Origin: Phlebotomus papatasi
Taxonomy: Eukaryota > Arthropoda > Insecta > Diptera > Psychodidae
Direction of reading: 5' to 3'
Assembly: GCF_024763615.1 (NCBI RefSeq)
Contig: NC_077224.1
Location: 14,973,078 to 15,037,077, forward strand
Length of the DNA: 64,000 nt
Shown here: piece after piece, positions 34,001 to 41,572 of the stretch
Layout: each line of letters opens with the position of its first letter
How positions within the stretch are numbered: position 1 is the first letter of the stretch
Position numbers and translations under genes: made by a program
The notes under the pieces: model-generated
Told to the model about the DNA's origin: nothing
What the model saw: only the letters and a program-made list of their open reading frames with translations
The model's database searches: none

Positions 34001-36588
34001 CCCGGTGCAAAGATCTGAATGTCTGATTTAGACAATTTTCTCATGTAACAATAACGTAATATAATGCACCGCCTTCGCCCAACACTCCGAGAGCATGGAA
34101 GAAGCATTCACATCACGGTAAGGCGCTCCTGGGCGGTCTACAATGGACTTCGCAGATTCTTCCAACACGGGAACAACAATATAACATAATATGATTACAT
34201 TGTAACAAAAATACCCCGATACGATTCATAATAATAATAACCTGCAGGATCTCAAGGATAACTCTTCAACTCCAATAATCCCTCATTACTTGCCTCTCCA
34301 TTGGAGAAATGTACAAGAAAGTACACTGCAGTGTTACATCGATCATTAAAAGGCAAAACTGATTTGAACTTACAGTTGCCGCAAATGAAGAGGATGATGA
34401 AATAGATGCATGCTATGATGCCAATTGAGGCGACTCCACCATAAGCCTGGATACCATCGTACATGACAGCATTCCAGTCTTCACCGGTGAGTATCTGGAA
34501 CACAGTGAGGAGGCTCTGCCAGAAGCTATCGAAGTTAGATCGAGGCTTGGTTACGGTACTATTGAAGATGAACTTTCCACCGAAGACTTGCATGCCCAAT
34601 AAAGCAAAGATGACAATGAACAGGAAGAGCAGCAGCAGTAAACTAGCGATGGATTGGATGGAATTGAGAAGTGATGCCACGAGATTTGACAGAGCATGCC
34701 AATGTTTGGTCACCTATATAAAAAAGTACGGTAAATATCTCTTACTATTCCGTCTTTACCATTGATAAGTGGTTAGACTCACCTTAAAGACTCTGAGGAG
34801 CCTAACGCATCTCAGCACCGATACACCAAGCGGCGGCATAATATGAGTATTGGTAAGGACCATTTCGCCAATACTGCCCAGGACGACGAAACAATCGAAT
34901 CGATTGAAGAGAGAAACAAAGTATCCCTGAAATCCCAAACTATACATCTTGAGGATCATCTCCATGGTAAAGAGAGCCACAAAGAAGAGATTCGTCACTT
35001 CCTGAAATTCATCCAGCCACGGTGGTTGATGATGGTGTTCAGTGGCCAAAACACCTGTATTGAGAAACACTAACACAATGATCAACCAGTAGAATGCCTG
35101 AGATTTAACAGCTTTCCTGCAAGCTCTTCTCAATCTTCGATTTATCCTTTCAAGATCTTTTTTCTTCGTCCTCATCCAAGATTCCTGCACTACTTCGTTC
35201 TCGTCACCCAGATGCTCACTTGAGTCCACCGGAGCCCCACCACCTTCGCCCATTTTGCCCTTCATCCCACCATCGGCGTAGGATGATTCAGCTTCCGGCT
35301 CAATGTCCTCAGCCTGCGTTATCCAGTCCAGGTAGCCACGCAAATCCTCCTCAATTTGCTGTTTTTCGCGCAATTTCTGGAAATCACCACGATTTTTGGC
35401 TTTTGTCCTCTCCTTGGAGAACTCTCCACTCAGGACACCAAGAATCAAATTCATGACAAAAAATGCTCCCAAAATCACCATACTGATGAAGTAAATCCAC
35501 TGCCAACTGTTACCCATAGCATCCTGAATCTGAAATTCAAAATTAGAAGTGAATTTTGAATTTCAGGAAAGAGATTTGAAGGACAGGACTTACATTATAG
35601 AGAACATCAGTCCATCCTTCAAGTGTGACACATTGAAAGACTGTCAGCATAGATAGCCCGAAGTTATCAAAGTTAGTTATGCCAAAATTTGGTCCTTCCC
35701 AGTAGTATCGACAAACAAGTCCGATGCTTTCACATTGAAAACCGCCATCGCCACAAGGATGAGGATCATCCATGGGTGTTCCGGTGCTGTTGTCGAAACA
35801 GGTCTTATGCAACTTTCCACTGAATAGTTCCAGACCAATGATGGCGTAGATGATGATAACAAAGAGGACAAGCAGTGCAATATGGAATAGTGGAATCATG
35901 GCTCGTAGAATGGAATTAAGCACCACTTGCAGACCTGTAATTAGCAGTGGAAAAGTTTTTATAAGTACAATTTTCCTTTTTTGAAGAGGAAAGATAACTT
36001 ACTTGGAACACCAGAAACGAGCCTAAGGGGCCGAAGAACTCTGAAAGCTCTCAAAGCTTTCACATCGAATCCCTCCTTCATGATGTTGGACAGAGCCGTA
36101 CTGATCATACCGATGACCACAATGGTGAAATCCAGAAGATTCCATCCATTGCGTAAATAAGCTCCTGGATGCATAATAAATCCATATGCCACTAATTTCA
36201 TTACGCACTCAGCCGTGAAGATGACCAGGAAGATATATTCAATTTTCTCAAGTGCAGCATTTGTGGTGTTACTGTCAGAATTGGGATATGGCGTGTAAAC
36301 AGCCAGAGCAATGCAATTGGCAAAGATTGTGATGAGGATGAGCCATTCAAATGGCTTCCATTCCACAATGTCGATACATAGCTTCCGGATGGGATTCTTG
36401 AGACCGAGACAGAAGAGTGCTCTCACAGGACGATCTGGTTGTGGTTTACCACCGCGGCGTACTGGTTTCTTGGGTGGACTCTTTGGAGCTGCAGCACCGC
36501 CATCTTCGCTAGTCATGGGTGCCGGTTGCGGAGAACCAGGATCCTGGGCAACCGGCTCGGTATTCACGGCTTCTGGTGCCGTCGTCAT
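20820..36588 (-). CDS. Ca-alpha1D: L-type voltage-gated calcium channel alpha1 subunit (whole gene)
   Basis: Pore-forming Cav1 subunit: plasma-membrane Ca2+ entry in muscle and neurons. Coding exons, 5' to 3': 36588-36003, 35934-35594, 35529-34783, 34713-34374, 32742-32544, 32475-32393, one of 31206-31077 or 30537-30411, 30048-29752, 29445-29358, one of 29091-28984 or 27139-27032, 25358-25159, 25034-24563, 23797-23690, 23261-22815, 22731-22069, 22006-21798, 21701-21661, 21177-21053, 20978-20820. All junctions are GT/AG and phases agree, giving 1,780 aa with 31206-31077. All four repeats have S1-S6 and the four pore glutamates (TLEGW, GEDW, TFEGW, TGEAW), so it is a high-voltage Ca2+ channel. 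Cav1 rather than Cav2 (cacophony) is shown by [15 protein letters not shown], the IIS6-III linker and the C-terminal [11 protein letters not shown]. Introns hold many insertions. Confidence 0.95.
22069..22731 (-). CDS. Ca-alpha1D: Channel exon: EF-hand and IQ motif region
   Basis: A 221-codon exon finishes IVS6 ([19 protein letters not shown]). It then holds the EF-hand-like segment ([19 protein letters not shown]) and the calmodulin-binding IQ motif ([17 protein letters not shown]) at about residues 1,535-1,552. These support Ca2+/calmodulin feedback inactivation as in other Cav1 channels. Confidence 0.93.
22815..23797 (-). CDS. Ca-alpha1D: Channel exons: IVS3, IVS4-S6 and pore
   Basis: Exon 23797-23690 (36 codons) carries IVS3 ([19 protein letters not shown]). 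Exon 23261-22815 carries IVS4 ([17 protein letters not shown]), IVS5, the pore glutamate in TGEAW and most of IVS6. The donor GTCAGT of the first exon opens into an intron made of degenerate ~42 bp repeats. Confidence 0.93.
23262..23689 (-). repeat. Intron composed of degenerate ~42 bp tandem repeats
   Basis: On the sense (minus) strand, words like GGTTTACTAACCTCAATATG recur roughly every 40-47 bp through the whole intron, about nine units (near 23,330, 23,370, 23,412, 23,455, 23,487, 23,535, 23,577, 23,620 and 23,660). Several units contain TACTAAC, the ideal branch-point sequence. Confidence 0.65.
23933..24060. mobile_element. hAT-type MITE, copy 1
   Basis: A 128 bp element with ends CAGGGGAGTGCAAAACCG and CGGTTCTTGCACACCTCTG and a perfect 8 bp duplication GTATAGGG on both sides (23,925-23,932 and 24,061-24,068). 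CAG ends and an 8 bp duplication are the hAT signature. It lies in the calcium-channel intron; copy 2 is at 31,928. Confidence 0.85.
24085..24250 (+). mobile_element. Non-LTR retrotransposon 3' remnant
   Basis: With one frame change it reads [19 protein letters not shown] then [10 protein letters not shown] and stop. This resembles the C-terminal end of endonuclease/reverse-transcriptase ORFs of insect LINEs (the …W..LA.DR..WR… block). It is antisense to the host gene and broken. Confidence 0.5.
24563..25358 (-). CDS. Ca-alpha1D: Channel exons: repeat III pore to IVS2
   Basis: Exon 25358-25159 starts [10 protein letters not shown] and carries the pore glutamate in STFEGWPG. Exon 25034-24563 continues LLYDSIDSN, then IIIS6 ([21 protein letters not shown]), the short III-IV linker ([20 protein letters not shown]), IVS1 and IVS2 to AAFRFK. 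The 124 nt intron between them is 25,035-25,158. Confidence 0.93.
25359..27031 (-). other. Calcium-channel intron with one MITE
   Basis: AT-rich intron between IIIS5 exon b and the repeat III pore exon. Apart from the MITE at 25,934-26,150 nothing is recognised. The phrase AAACTGCTAGAAA recurs several times between 26,520 and 26,950. Confidence 0.6.
25934..26150. mobile_element. MITE of the GGGGAAAGTACTCTCC family, copy 2
   Basis: A 217 bp element with about 70 bp inverted arms (GGGGAAAGTACTCTCC, TTCGAACGTTC, CCTTCGAATAAT, TTTTCCTAAGAG) and TA on both sides (25,932-25,933 and 26,151-26,152). It is almost entirely arm, so it would fold into one hairpin. Confidence 0.85.
27032..27139 (-). CDS. 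Ca-alpha1D: Alternative IIIS5 exon b
   Basis: A 108 nt phase-0 duplicate of the IIIS5 exon. It encodes [19 protein letters not shown] then [17 protein letters not shown]. It differs from exon a at six positions, including Cys to Tyr next to the S5 Thr-x-x-x-Gln pair that contacts dihydropyridines in Cav1. The donor AAG|GTAAAT is good. The acceptor GCGCAG lacks a pyrimidine tract and is preceded by an A-rich run, so it may depend on regulation. It is 1.8 kb from exon a. Confidence 0.9.
28470..28703 (+). mobile_element. Tc1/pogo-like MITE, 234 bp, copy 1
   Basis: Ends CAGTAGACTCTC and GAGAGAGTCTACTG, with TA either side. The interior is collinear with 37,346-37,579 (GGCTCTTTTTCAAT, ATTATGAAGCTAATTTGCTC, ATCTATCGA, CCGGATGACATTT). 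It lies between the two IIIS5 exons. Confidence 0.85.
28984..29091 (-). CDS. Ca-alpha1D: Alternative IIIS5 exon a
   Basis: A 108 nt, 36-codon, phase-0 exon (CTTATAG acceptor, AAG|GTAGGC donor). It encodes [19 protein letters not shown] then [17 protein letters not shown], the repeat III S5 helix. It is directly comparable with the exon at 27,032-27,139: same length, 30 of 36 residues identical, so a mutually exclusive pair is the natural reading. Confidence 0.92.
29358..30048 (-). CDS. Ca-alpha1D: Channel exons: IIIS1-IIIS4
   Basis: Exon 30048-29752 encodes IIIS1-S3 ([58 protein letters not shown]). Exon 29445-29358 encodes the IIIS4 voltage sensor ([19 protein letters not shown] then RAKGLK). 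Phases are 2/1 between them and 0 at the end, so either IIIS5 exon can follow. Confidence 0.92.
30411..30537 (-). CDS. Ca-alpha1D: Alternative exon b, II-III linker to IIIS1
   Basis: A 127 nt exon (GTCCAGTAG acceptor, AACAG|GTGATC donor) is homologous to 31,077-31,206. It encodes [18 protein letters not shown] then [17 protein letters not shown]. Entry and exit phases equal those of exon a. The product is closer to the usual Cav1 sequence (ARPRRLSELN…SAFFILSKTN in vertebrates), so this may be the default form. The frame is obscured in simple six-frame views by a longer overlapping one. Confidence 0.85.
31077..31206 (-). CDS. Ca-alpha1D: Alternative exon a, II-III linker to IIIS1
   Basis: A 130 nt exon (ATCAG acceptor, AACAG|GTAAAT donor) enters with 2 nt and leaves with 2 nt of a codon. 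It encodes [18 protein letters not shown] then [15 protein letters not shown], just before IIIS1. A second exon with the same phases and a homologous product lies at 30,411-30,537. Using both would shift the frame, so they must be mutually exclusive. Confidence 0.88.
31928..32063. mobile_element. hAT-type MITE, copy 2
   Basis: A 136 bp element with ends CAGAGTAGTGCAAGAACCG and …TTTTTGCACACCTCTG. The flanking octamers ATTTAACG and ATCTAACG match at 7 of 8 bases. The inner arms (GTTTGAAACCGAACAAACGT) are shared with copy 1. Confidence 0.8.
32393..32742 (-). CDS. Ca-alpha1D: Channel exons: end of IIS6 and II-III linker
   Basis: Exon 32742-32544 finishes IIS6 ([19 protein letters not shown]) and enters a charged linker. 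Exon 32475-32393 (83 nt) encodes [16 protein letters not shown] and a run of glutamates. It is spliced at TATCACTAG|T, which is the only acceptor nearby that keeps the frame. The II-III linker is short, with no synaptic-protein site, as expected for Cav1. Confidence 0.88.
32990..33530 (+). mobile_element. Decayed non-LTR reverse-transcriptase ORF, 3' part
   Basis: Broken frames read [19 protein letters not shown] and later [10 protein letters not shown], then [18 protein letters not shown]. These fit the thumb and C-terminal region of insect LINE reverse transcriptases (F.YLGS…D, G.PRK.W, DR..W). Several stops and frame changes make it inactive. It sits in the intron between the repeat II exons. 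Confidence 0.6.
33535..33840 (+). mobile_element. Second decayed non-LTR 3' fragment
   Basis: It reads [19 protein letters not shown] then QIFGTV, the block that precedes the LINE 3' end, then [10 protein letters not shown]. It repeats the domain order of 32,990-33,530, so it is a second insertion or a tandem copy in the same orientation. Confidence 0.55.
33973..34237 (+). mobile_element. tRNA-derived SINE with target duplication
   Basis: A 265 bp insert is flanked by a perfect 13 bp duplication, TAACCTGCAGGAT (33,960-33,972 and 34,238-34,250). Near its 5' end is a pol III B-box-like AGTTCGAGTCC (33,988-33,998) in a GAGTTCGAGTCCCGCCCGG context. It ends in an ATAATAATA tail. The A box is missing or unrecognisable, suggesting 5' loss. 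It is antisense to the channel gene. Confidence 0.75.
34374..35529 (-). CDS. Ca-alpha1D: Channel exons: IS6, I-II linker and repeat II
   Basis: Exon 35529-34783 (249 codons) carries IS6, then the beta-subunit binding site (AID) [19 protein letters not shown] at about residues 366-384, an acidic/Gly-rich linker, and IIS1-IIS4. Exon 34713-34374 carries IIS5, the GEDW pore glutamate and most of IIS6. An intact AID implies assembly with a cytosolic beta subunit. The 69 nt intron between them is 34,714-34,782. Confidence 0.93.
35594..36588 (-). CDS. Ca-alpha1D: Channel exons: N-terminus and repeat I up to the pore
   Basis: Exon 36588-36003 encodes a Pro/Ala-rich N-terminus (about 55 aa, basic at [12 protein letters not shown]), then IS1-IS4 ending [16 protein letters not shown], the voltage sensor. 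Exon 35934-35594 carries IS5 and the pore with the selectivity glutamate in TLEGW. The ATG at 36588 is the first in-frame ATG after an in-frame TAA at 36684-36682, so the start is well supported. The introns are 68 nt (35,935-36,002) and 64 nt (35,530-35,593). Confidence 0.93.
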
Positions 36589-36619
36589 GGCTGTAGTAAC
36601 GGTCAGTACCTGCTGCCAT
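36509..36619 (-). promoter_or_regulatory. Overlapping upstream ORF on the channel mRNA
   Basis: An ATG at 36,619 opens 36 codons ([14 protein letters not shown]…) ending in TAG at 36,509. It overlaps the true start (36,588) in another frame. Its context (CGTATGG) is weaker than that of the main ATG (GCCATGA), so leaky scanning could set channel translation. Confidence 0.4.
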
Positions 36620-36733
36620 ACGCTATTGACAGACGAATCGCCAATAGATGGCGCTTGACGAGGATGTAGGCGAAATCTGGCTTATTACTCTTGTTGCACA
36701 CGCAATCCTCCGATGATTACGAATTCCTCTCGC
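36589..36733 (-). other. Probable 5'UTR part of first coding exon
   Basis: A good acceptor, TTTGTATTGTCTTGCAG, precedes 36,733. The sequence to 36,589 has an in-frame TAA at 36,684-36,682 and so is untranslated in the channel frame. An out-of-frame upstream ATG lies at 36,619. Confidence 0.55.
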
Positions 36734-37345
36734 CTGCAAGACAATACAAATTTTAGTAGGATTACCTGTTGCTATATCAGACAATGACCTATTTAAGTTT
36801 ATTTAAAAGTCTTGTAAAAATTAGTTAGTAAACCACTATGTAATTAATTTAACAAATAATTTGTTTAGCCCTTTGAGACGAATAAGGGTAATAAGCTACT
36901 CTTAATTTAGACTCCTAAGTGGAAAAGTTTCGCTTTGTTCTTTTATAAAGGACATTGGGCAAAAACATGTAGGAGTTGGTCTATGTGGCTACCACAGATG
37001 GGACTAGACGCATTTTATAGGTAATGGAGTAGGATGAAAAACTACCGAGACTCAGGACGATATTCGCTGGGAGTTCATGTAAAAACTTCTTTATCCTTTC
37101 GAAAAAATACTATTTTGACATTATTGAATTACTCAACATCAGCCAAAGGGATCTTCATAAAATTCGGTATGGAGTCAATATATGACTAGCTATTTATCCA
37201 TAGATACTACCACCTCCCCCACCTCTCCTTCCAGTAGCCCCCATACAAAATGTGGATTTTTTCATTATAATTTTTCTCTGAGAAGAAGTAAAAAGCTTAA
37301 ACTTGGCATAAGATCAAAGTTTATGAAAGACTTTTTAGCCGCGTA
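36734..37345. other. Intron or 5' flank, nothing recognised
   Basis: AT-rich, no gene. The short plus-strand frame at 37,182 runs into the MITE at 37,346 and is not supported. Confidence 0.5.
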
Positions 37346-37579
37346 CAGTAGACTCTCGCTCAATCGGCTCTTTTTCAATTGGACGAAAAATTTTGTTGAC
37401 AATTTTCAGATTTAATTATGAAGCTAATTTGCTCAAATTTACTGTAGTTCTTCCTATTTTATCGTGATTCTTTATAATTGAGCGCTTTTTGTGGAATTTA
37501 TAAAGGCTTTGACCACCAAATCTATCGAAAAACCGGATGACATTTCGCCCGAAATGCCCGATTTAGAGAGAGTCTACTG
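37346..37579 (+). mobile_element. Tc1/pogo-like MITE, 234 bp, copy 2
   Basis: Exactly the same length and orientation as the copy at 28,470-28,703. It has ends CAGTAGACTCTCGCTCAAT and GAGAGAGTCTACTG and a TA duplication. The flanking words CTCCCTCTTGTAGCCCC / CCTTCCAGTAGCCCC on its two sides are similar, so it may sit inside an older duplicated repeat. Confidence 0.85.
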
Positions 37580-37725
37580 TATATAGGCTCTTCCCTTCTC
37601 CACTCCCTCTTGTAGCCCCCATACAAAATAATGACTTTTTTCCACTATAACTCCTCTGTGAAAAGAAGTACAAATCAGAAACTTGGCATAGGACCAAGGG
37701 TAATTGAAGGCTCTTTAACCGTGTA

Positions 37726-38710
37726 GGGGAAAGTGACCATGCTTGATACGATCCAAGCTTGATAATAACTATTTTTTTCCTATGTTAATCAATATTTATG
37801 ACTCATCGCAATATATTTCAATAGCTGGTGCTAAGCCTCACATTTCCTAAAAAAATTAGGATCCTAGCTCTTTTTTCCTAGTTTCAGGAAGCAAAAATCA
37901 AAAATAGGCCCAAAACTGTAATTTCGATACATGATATTTCATAAGTATTTCTTAATTAATGTCGCTGTTCACGAAAACTAATATCATAGGCACATTGAGG
38001 GGTCATCAGTACTAATATTTATGTAAAAATATTTTTACTTGGTGGACACTGTTTTTGTGGGTGGTAACAAATTCATAAATTCTACCTGTGTCCATCCTAT
38101 ATTTTAAGAAGGGTCCATGAATGATAATTTTAATGTGGCAACTATATCATTAGATGTGATTATTTCATAATTACACATATTGTAATCCGCCAATTTTATC
38201 GACAATTGACATAGCCTTCAATCCTGTTGCCTGAATTTTAAGGTTGCAGAATGACATTTTCATGGACTCAAAGTGAAAAAATGGTTTTCGCTAGCGCCCT
38301 AATGTCATAAAAACATGGCTTAGAAAAATTACATAAAAGTGATTTTAAAACTAATAACCAGTCTTACAAACGACTTAAGCAGATAGATTAGAGTTCCGTC
38401 TAAATATTGATGTGCAATTTTTTGTATCCGGTGATTTTTTTGCAGTGAAAATGGGCATCTGAATTGTCGAATCAATTATTATACAGGAAGGCCCGGGACC
38501 CAACTTGTACAAAAATCGCTACTGAATTTCCATTTTCTTCTTGAGGAAAATCTAAGGATTTCCAAGAACTATTTGAGGATGGATTATGAACTTAATAAGT
38601 GAGACATTTTTTTGTCATAGTGGAGGAATCGCTTCGGTTTGTGTGTTAATCAGAAAATAATCACAAACCTTGAACATCATTTTACAGTATCAAGCATGGT
38701 CACTTTCCCC
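37726..38710. mobile_element. 985 bp TA-target element with 24 bp TIRs
   Basis: Perfect 24 bp inverted ends begin GGGGAAAGTGACCATGCTTG and are flanked by TA (37,724-37,725 and 38,711-38,712). The interior is related, inverted, to the nested element at 17,981-19,199. Example words: GAGGAAAATCTAAGGATTTC against GAGGAAAATCCAAGGACTTC, and GCTTCGGTTTGTGTG against GATTCGGTTTGTGTG. There is no intact transposase frame. Confidence 0.9.
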
Positions 38711-38739
38711 TATATATTTTTGATCAATTTTTTTTAAAT

Positions 38740-39230
38740 ATTCTTTTTTTCTGTCCATAAAATTGTTATCCATCCAGAGGCGAAACGATAAGAGATACGA
38801 AATTCTGATCTTCGGAGAACCCCCCTACGATTTCTTTTATTTTTGAATATGTTTTGGAGTTGGTCCATGCGAAAATTTCGTCCAAACATACCTATGACCT
38901 AAAAAAATCGCTATCCTGTATTTTCGAAAAGTCAAAGTTTAACTGGTCCTGAAGTCAAGTATAATGAATCGGTTGAATATCCATGAGTGATTTATTTTTC
39001 TCGTGTTTAGATTTTTTGTTTGTCCATATGCTTGTAATTTATACCAGAACATTCTAAATTGAAAATTTATTTACCAATTTTTGATTTTGAAATGTTTTTG
39101 TGATTTATGAATTAATTTGATCTCTTGTAAGATCAATAAGCACCGAAAGATCATGCGAACAATTAATTCACGGAGAGCTCTATCTTATGAGTTCGAGCAT
39201 TCCGCAAAGCTGATGGGACGTTTTGAGATC
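38740..39230. repeat. Second copy of the 5-6.5 kb dispersed repeat
   Basis: It carries the same ordered words as 5,150-5,400 and about 6,500 (GGCGAAACGATAAGAGATAC, ATATGTTTTGGAGTTGGTCC, TTCGAGCATTCCGCAAAGC). Non-coding. Confidence 0.55.
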
Positions 39231-40574
39231 TCTTTTTAAAAAAAAAAAAAAATGCATCAAAAATAGTTTAAATTATCCTTTGAAATTTTGGAAGTTTTCT
39301 CCAAGTTTTTTTATCTGATCTTCAAATTATTTGCAAACGACAAAAACATTTCCATAATAAACTCCTCAAACATATTTCCAAATGGGCTTTTCTTGATGGG
39401 AGGCATTAGGTGAAAATTGGAATTAAAAATTGTAAAAAAAACGTTCCGATTTTCTTTATTTGAAATTTTAAGATTATTTAAGACATTTTCTTAAAAAAAA
39501 TCCCGAGAAATTGATGATCAATCGAGTGAAAATGATCTTAAGAGTCGCAAAAGTTATTTTCCGTAATTTTTCTTTCAAAAACGTACAAGAACTTCAATGT
39601 CAAACCGTTAAACCAATTTTAATTATTTTGAGGTAGATGAAAGTTTAATAAACTATATAAAAGTTCTTCTAAAGTAGCAGCTTTCTGTAAGAAAAATTGA
39701 TCAACATCTTGTCAAAAGTTATTCCTATAATATCCATTTGAAGTTTTAAAATTAGATTTTTTCCGGTTTTAAGAAAACGTATTCACCAAAAATCCATTTC
39801 TAATTCATATTGAATAATTTTGGACTTTTCAGAGAGCTCGGACGATTCAACAAAATCTTTCTAAAACCAGTAAAGGTGTATTTCTTTGGTTATAAATGTC
39901 TTAAGTTGTTGAGAATATTATACATAAAATTAATACTTAAATAATTTTCTCACCAATAAACAGCAATAACTCAAAATTATTAAGAAGAAAAAAACCAATG
40001 CGCCTTTGTAATAAAAGGCGCGTTATCTTCATTGTCAAATGCAATTTTTAAAAGCTCTTTTGGGCTTTAAGATCAAGCCTATGTTATATTCAAAACAGCC
40101 TTTAGTATTAGTTTTTTCACATTAAACTTTTTTTTCTAAACCAACTGCACTATGAAAAGATTTCTTGTACATTTTTAATAACAAACTTAAACATTTAAAA
40201 AAAAAATTTTAATCGTATCAGGATCACTTAAATCGGCCGAGAAATACCTTTTTAACCAAATTTTTATAAAGTATAAGATATAGACAAGCTTCTTTACAGC
40301 ACTTTTCATTTAATGAAAACATAATTTCCATTTTAAAGTTCAACTATTCATTATGAAATTCCACTACCTCGTTATGTCTACAAAAGATCGAAAAAATCCT
40401 CACAGAAATGATTATTTTTTGATAAAAATGTTTTTAAGAATTGGAATGCGTATATTTTGAGGAAAGAATCGTGACAGTTCCGGGGTAGCCGAAAAGTGAC
40501 TCACGCACAAATCCACTCGCGCACTTTTCCTGTGTGGGGTGGGGGGAAGTGTGGGGCTCGAGGAGATGACTGAC
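39231..40574. other. AT-rich, no gene; one GC-rich hairpin
   Basis: Nothing coding is recognised. A perfect small stem-loop, GCGCCTTTgtaataAAAGGCGC, is at about 40,001-40,023, in otherwise A/T-rich DNA. Confidence 0.4.
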
Positions 40575-40905
40575 CTGAGGAAAAATGAAAAGCCAGCGCA
40601 AAAGACGTTGCAGAAGGGTGGCAGATCCTCTCAAAACCTCACCGGAAGTTCGGCGGATGTCTACGATGGTGTCTGGTGTGGATGGTGATGAGTGGCTCTG
40701 GGAAATACCCCGAAGAAAGGCACTGCCAGATATCTCAACCACGACCCTCCAAATATAAATAGATTCTGACTGATGTCTAATTTTGAGCGCCGAGACGTTC
40801 CTATGAAAATTCGTTGAATCGCTTTTGGCGCCACTGAAGCTTTCAAAGTCATTTTTGGGCCATTTAACAGGTTTCGCGCGGGCGCAGATGCTGCTCCGTC
40901 CTACC
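40575..40905 (-). promoter_or_regulatory. Candidate promoter and non-coding first exon of the calcium channel
   Basis: This GC-richer island lies in AT-rich DNA. On the minus strand it has an initiator-like CATCAGTC (A at 40,771), a GGTCGTG downstream-element-like word about 26 nt later, and a good donor CTCAG|GTCAGT ending at 40,575. It could splice to the acceptor at 36,733. The frames across it start without ATG and match nothing known. Distance and strand fit the channel's 5' end, but this is inference. Confidence 0.35.
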
Positions 40906-41233
40906 CAAGTAGCGAAAATTAATCTTGCTTAATATTTTAATAAAAAATGTACGTCTTTAAGGTACAGCAAAATAACTTAAAGTTTGCGGAATGCTCAATG
41001 AATGAATTTCGTCCCATATATCAATTAGCAACTGTACTAATATAAACTCTTTATCTAACTTTCCCCCAAGTGCCAAAAAAATGGAATTGGATTTCCAAAG
41101 AAAAATCAATTAACAGGTGATTATCCGTTATTAACAAGTTAGAACGATTAAATAAAGTAATTTAATCTCGATTCAAAAATATAAAATCAAAGACTCTGTC
41201 AATTAAAATAAGCTTTATAACTGAAAAAGATTA

Positions 41234-41572
41234 CTCCCTCTGTTCCGAAAAATAGTCGTAGGGGGAGGTGGGGCTACATCAGCTAAATTGATATGAGAAG
41301 TGGACTCTTTTAATAGGGAAATGCATACAAAGGAGACCACTTCTGCTCTGAGCGTCTCATATGATTTTTTGCCTATTCTAGATTAAGCTGGTCCTTGCAA
41401 ATTATTTTATTTAGATCCACAATTGCTTTGTCTATCCAAATTACATCATGTTAAAATCCAGTTTCCTTTAGAAATATGTGAAGAAATTATATAACAATTG
41501 TACGCTCAAAGTAGCCCCATCTCCCCCTACATTTTTTCATATAAAATGTAGTTTTTCAGAACTGATAGGGAG
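41234..41572. mobile_element. Stowaway-like MITE interrupted by another MITE
   Basis: Ends CTCCCTCTGTTCCGAAAAAT and TTTTTCAGAACTGATAGGGAG (imperfect inverse) are flanked by TA (41,232-41,233 and 41,573-41,574). The left end resembles the plant Stowaway terminus CTCCCTCCGTTCC. Without the insertion it would be only about 70 bp. Confidence 0.6.
41261..41527. mobile_element. Small TIR element (GGGGGAGGTGGGGCTAC family), copy 2
   Basis: A 267 bp element with ends GGGGGAGGTGGGGCTAC and GTAGCCCCATCTCCCCC (one mismatch) and TA either side. It is nested in the 41,234 element. It is longer than copy 1 at 1,903, with which it shares its core inverted. Confidence 0.8.

Noticed and set aside
20820..36588. 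Identification of the channel as cacophony (Cav2)
   Set aside because: The N-terminal, I-II, II-III and C-terminal sequences follow Cav1 (L-type): [45 protein letters not shown]. No Cav2-type II-III linker is present.
40434..40852. Minus-strand frames in the GC-richer island as a new protein
   Set aside because: The longer frame starts at GTG, no domain is recognisable, and a strong donor cuts it. A non-coding first exon is the simpler reading.
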